NCBI GenBank assembly: GCA_009929055.1
Contig: SABI01000177.1
Coordinates: forward strand, 1-5,261
Direction: 5' to 3'
Source: Spirochaetia bacterium
GTDB taxonomy: Bacteria > Spirochaetota > Spirochaetia > Sphaerochaetales > Sphaerochaetaceae
Length of the DNA stretch: 5,261 nucleotides
Shown here: positions 5,261 to 5,261 of the stretch, piece by piece
Layout of the letters: each line of letters starts with the position of its first letter
Numbering within the stretch: position 1 is the first letter of the stretch
Position numbers and translations under genes: made by a program
The notes under the pieces: generated by a model
What the model saw: the letters and a program-made list of their open reading frames with translations, nothing else
What the model was told of the DNA's origin: nothing
Databases searched by the model: none

Positions 5261-5261
5261 G

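Noticed and set aside
1..5261. CRISPR array or other tandem repeat system
   Set aside because: Reading the window shows no regularly spaced repeats; the only clear repeats are the IS66 ends and hairpins.

Overview
This 5.26 kb AT-rich window is an accessory stretch ending at a tRNA gene. The organism is most likely a spirochaete of the Treponema/Sphaerochaeta kind. That is an inference, resting on the style of the DUF1566 surface-type protein (GFIFYDKG, DDWFLPS, FWSST and VRAARRF motifs, common in those genomes), the base composition, and an initiator tRNA gene without an encoded CCA. No phylogenetic marker is present to prove it.

Left part (1-1767). A strong intrinsic terminator hairpin (4-34) runs directly into about 380 nt of structured sequence that I recognise as the 5' part (domain I through the start of domain IV) of a bacterial group II intron. 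Where the intron's reverse transcriptase should begin there is instead a 282-aa PD-(D/E)XK nuclease-like protein, resembling the PGN_0703 family of putative restriction endonucleases (425-1273). I find no reverse transcriptase and no domain V/VI, so the intron looks truncated or its reading frame has been replaced. After it comes about 490 bp without a convincing gene. The only coding-like traces there are short and on the minus strand, for example 1355-1504.

Centre (1768-4393). A complete IS66-family insertion sequence of 2626 bp carries 24-bp terminal inverted repeats (22/24 matches) and the usual three genes in order: tnpA (HTH accessory protein), tnpB (IS66 Orf2) and tnpC (DDE transposase with D260, D320 and E468 all present). 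All three reading frames are intact. No 8-bp target duplication flanks the repeats.

Right part (4394-5261). The reading frame of a DUF1566 protein stays open upstream of its first ATG and reaches a lipobox-like V-G-C right at the IS66 edge, so the element appears to have cut a lipoprotein gene inside its signal-peptide codons. The other end of the IS carries a short Lys-rich frame that could be the missing beginning. At the right border an initiator tRNA-fMet lies on the minus strand with its own terminator and a possible -10 box. The two mobile elements and the solitary nuclease thus sit at the 3' side of a tRNA gene, a common setting for acquired DNA.
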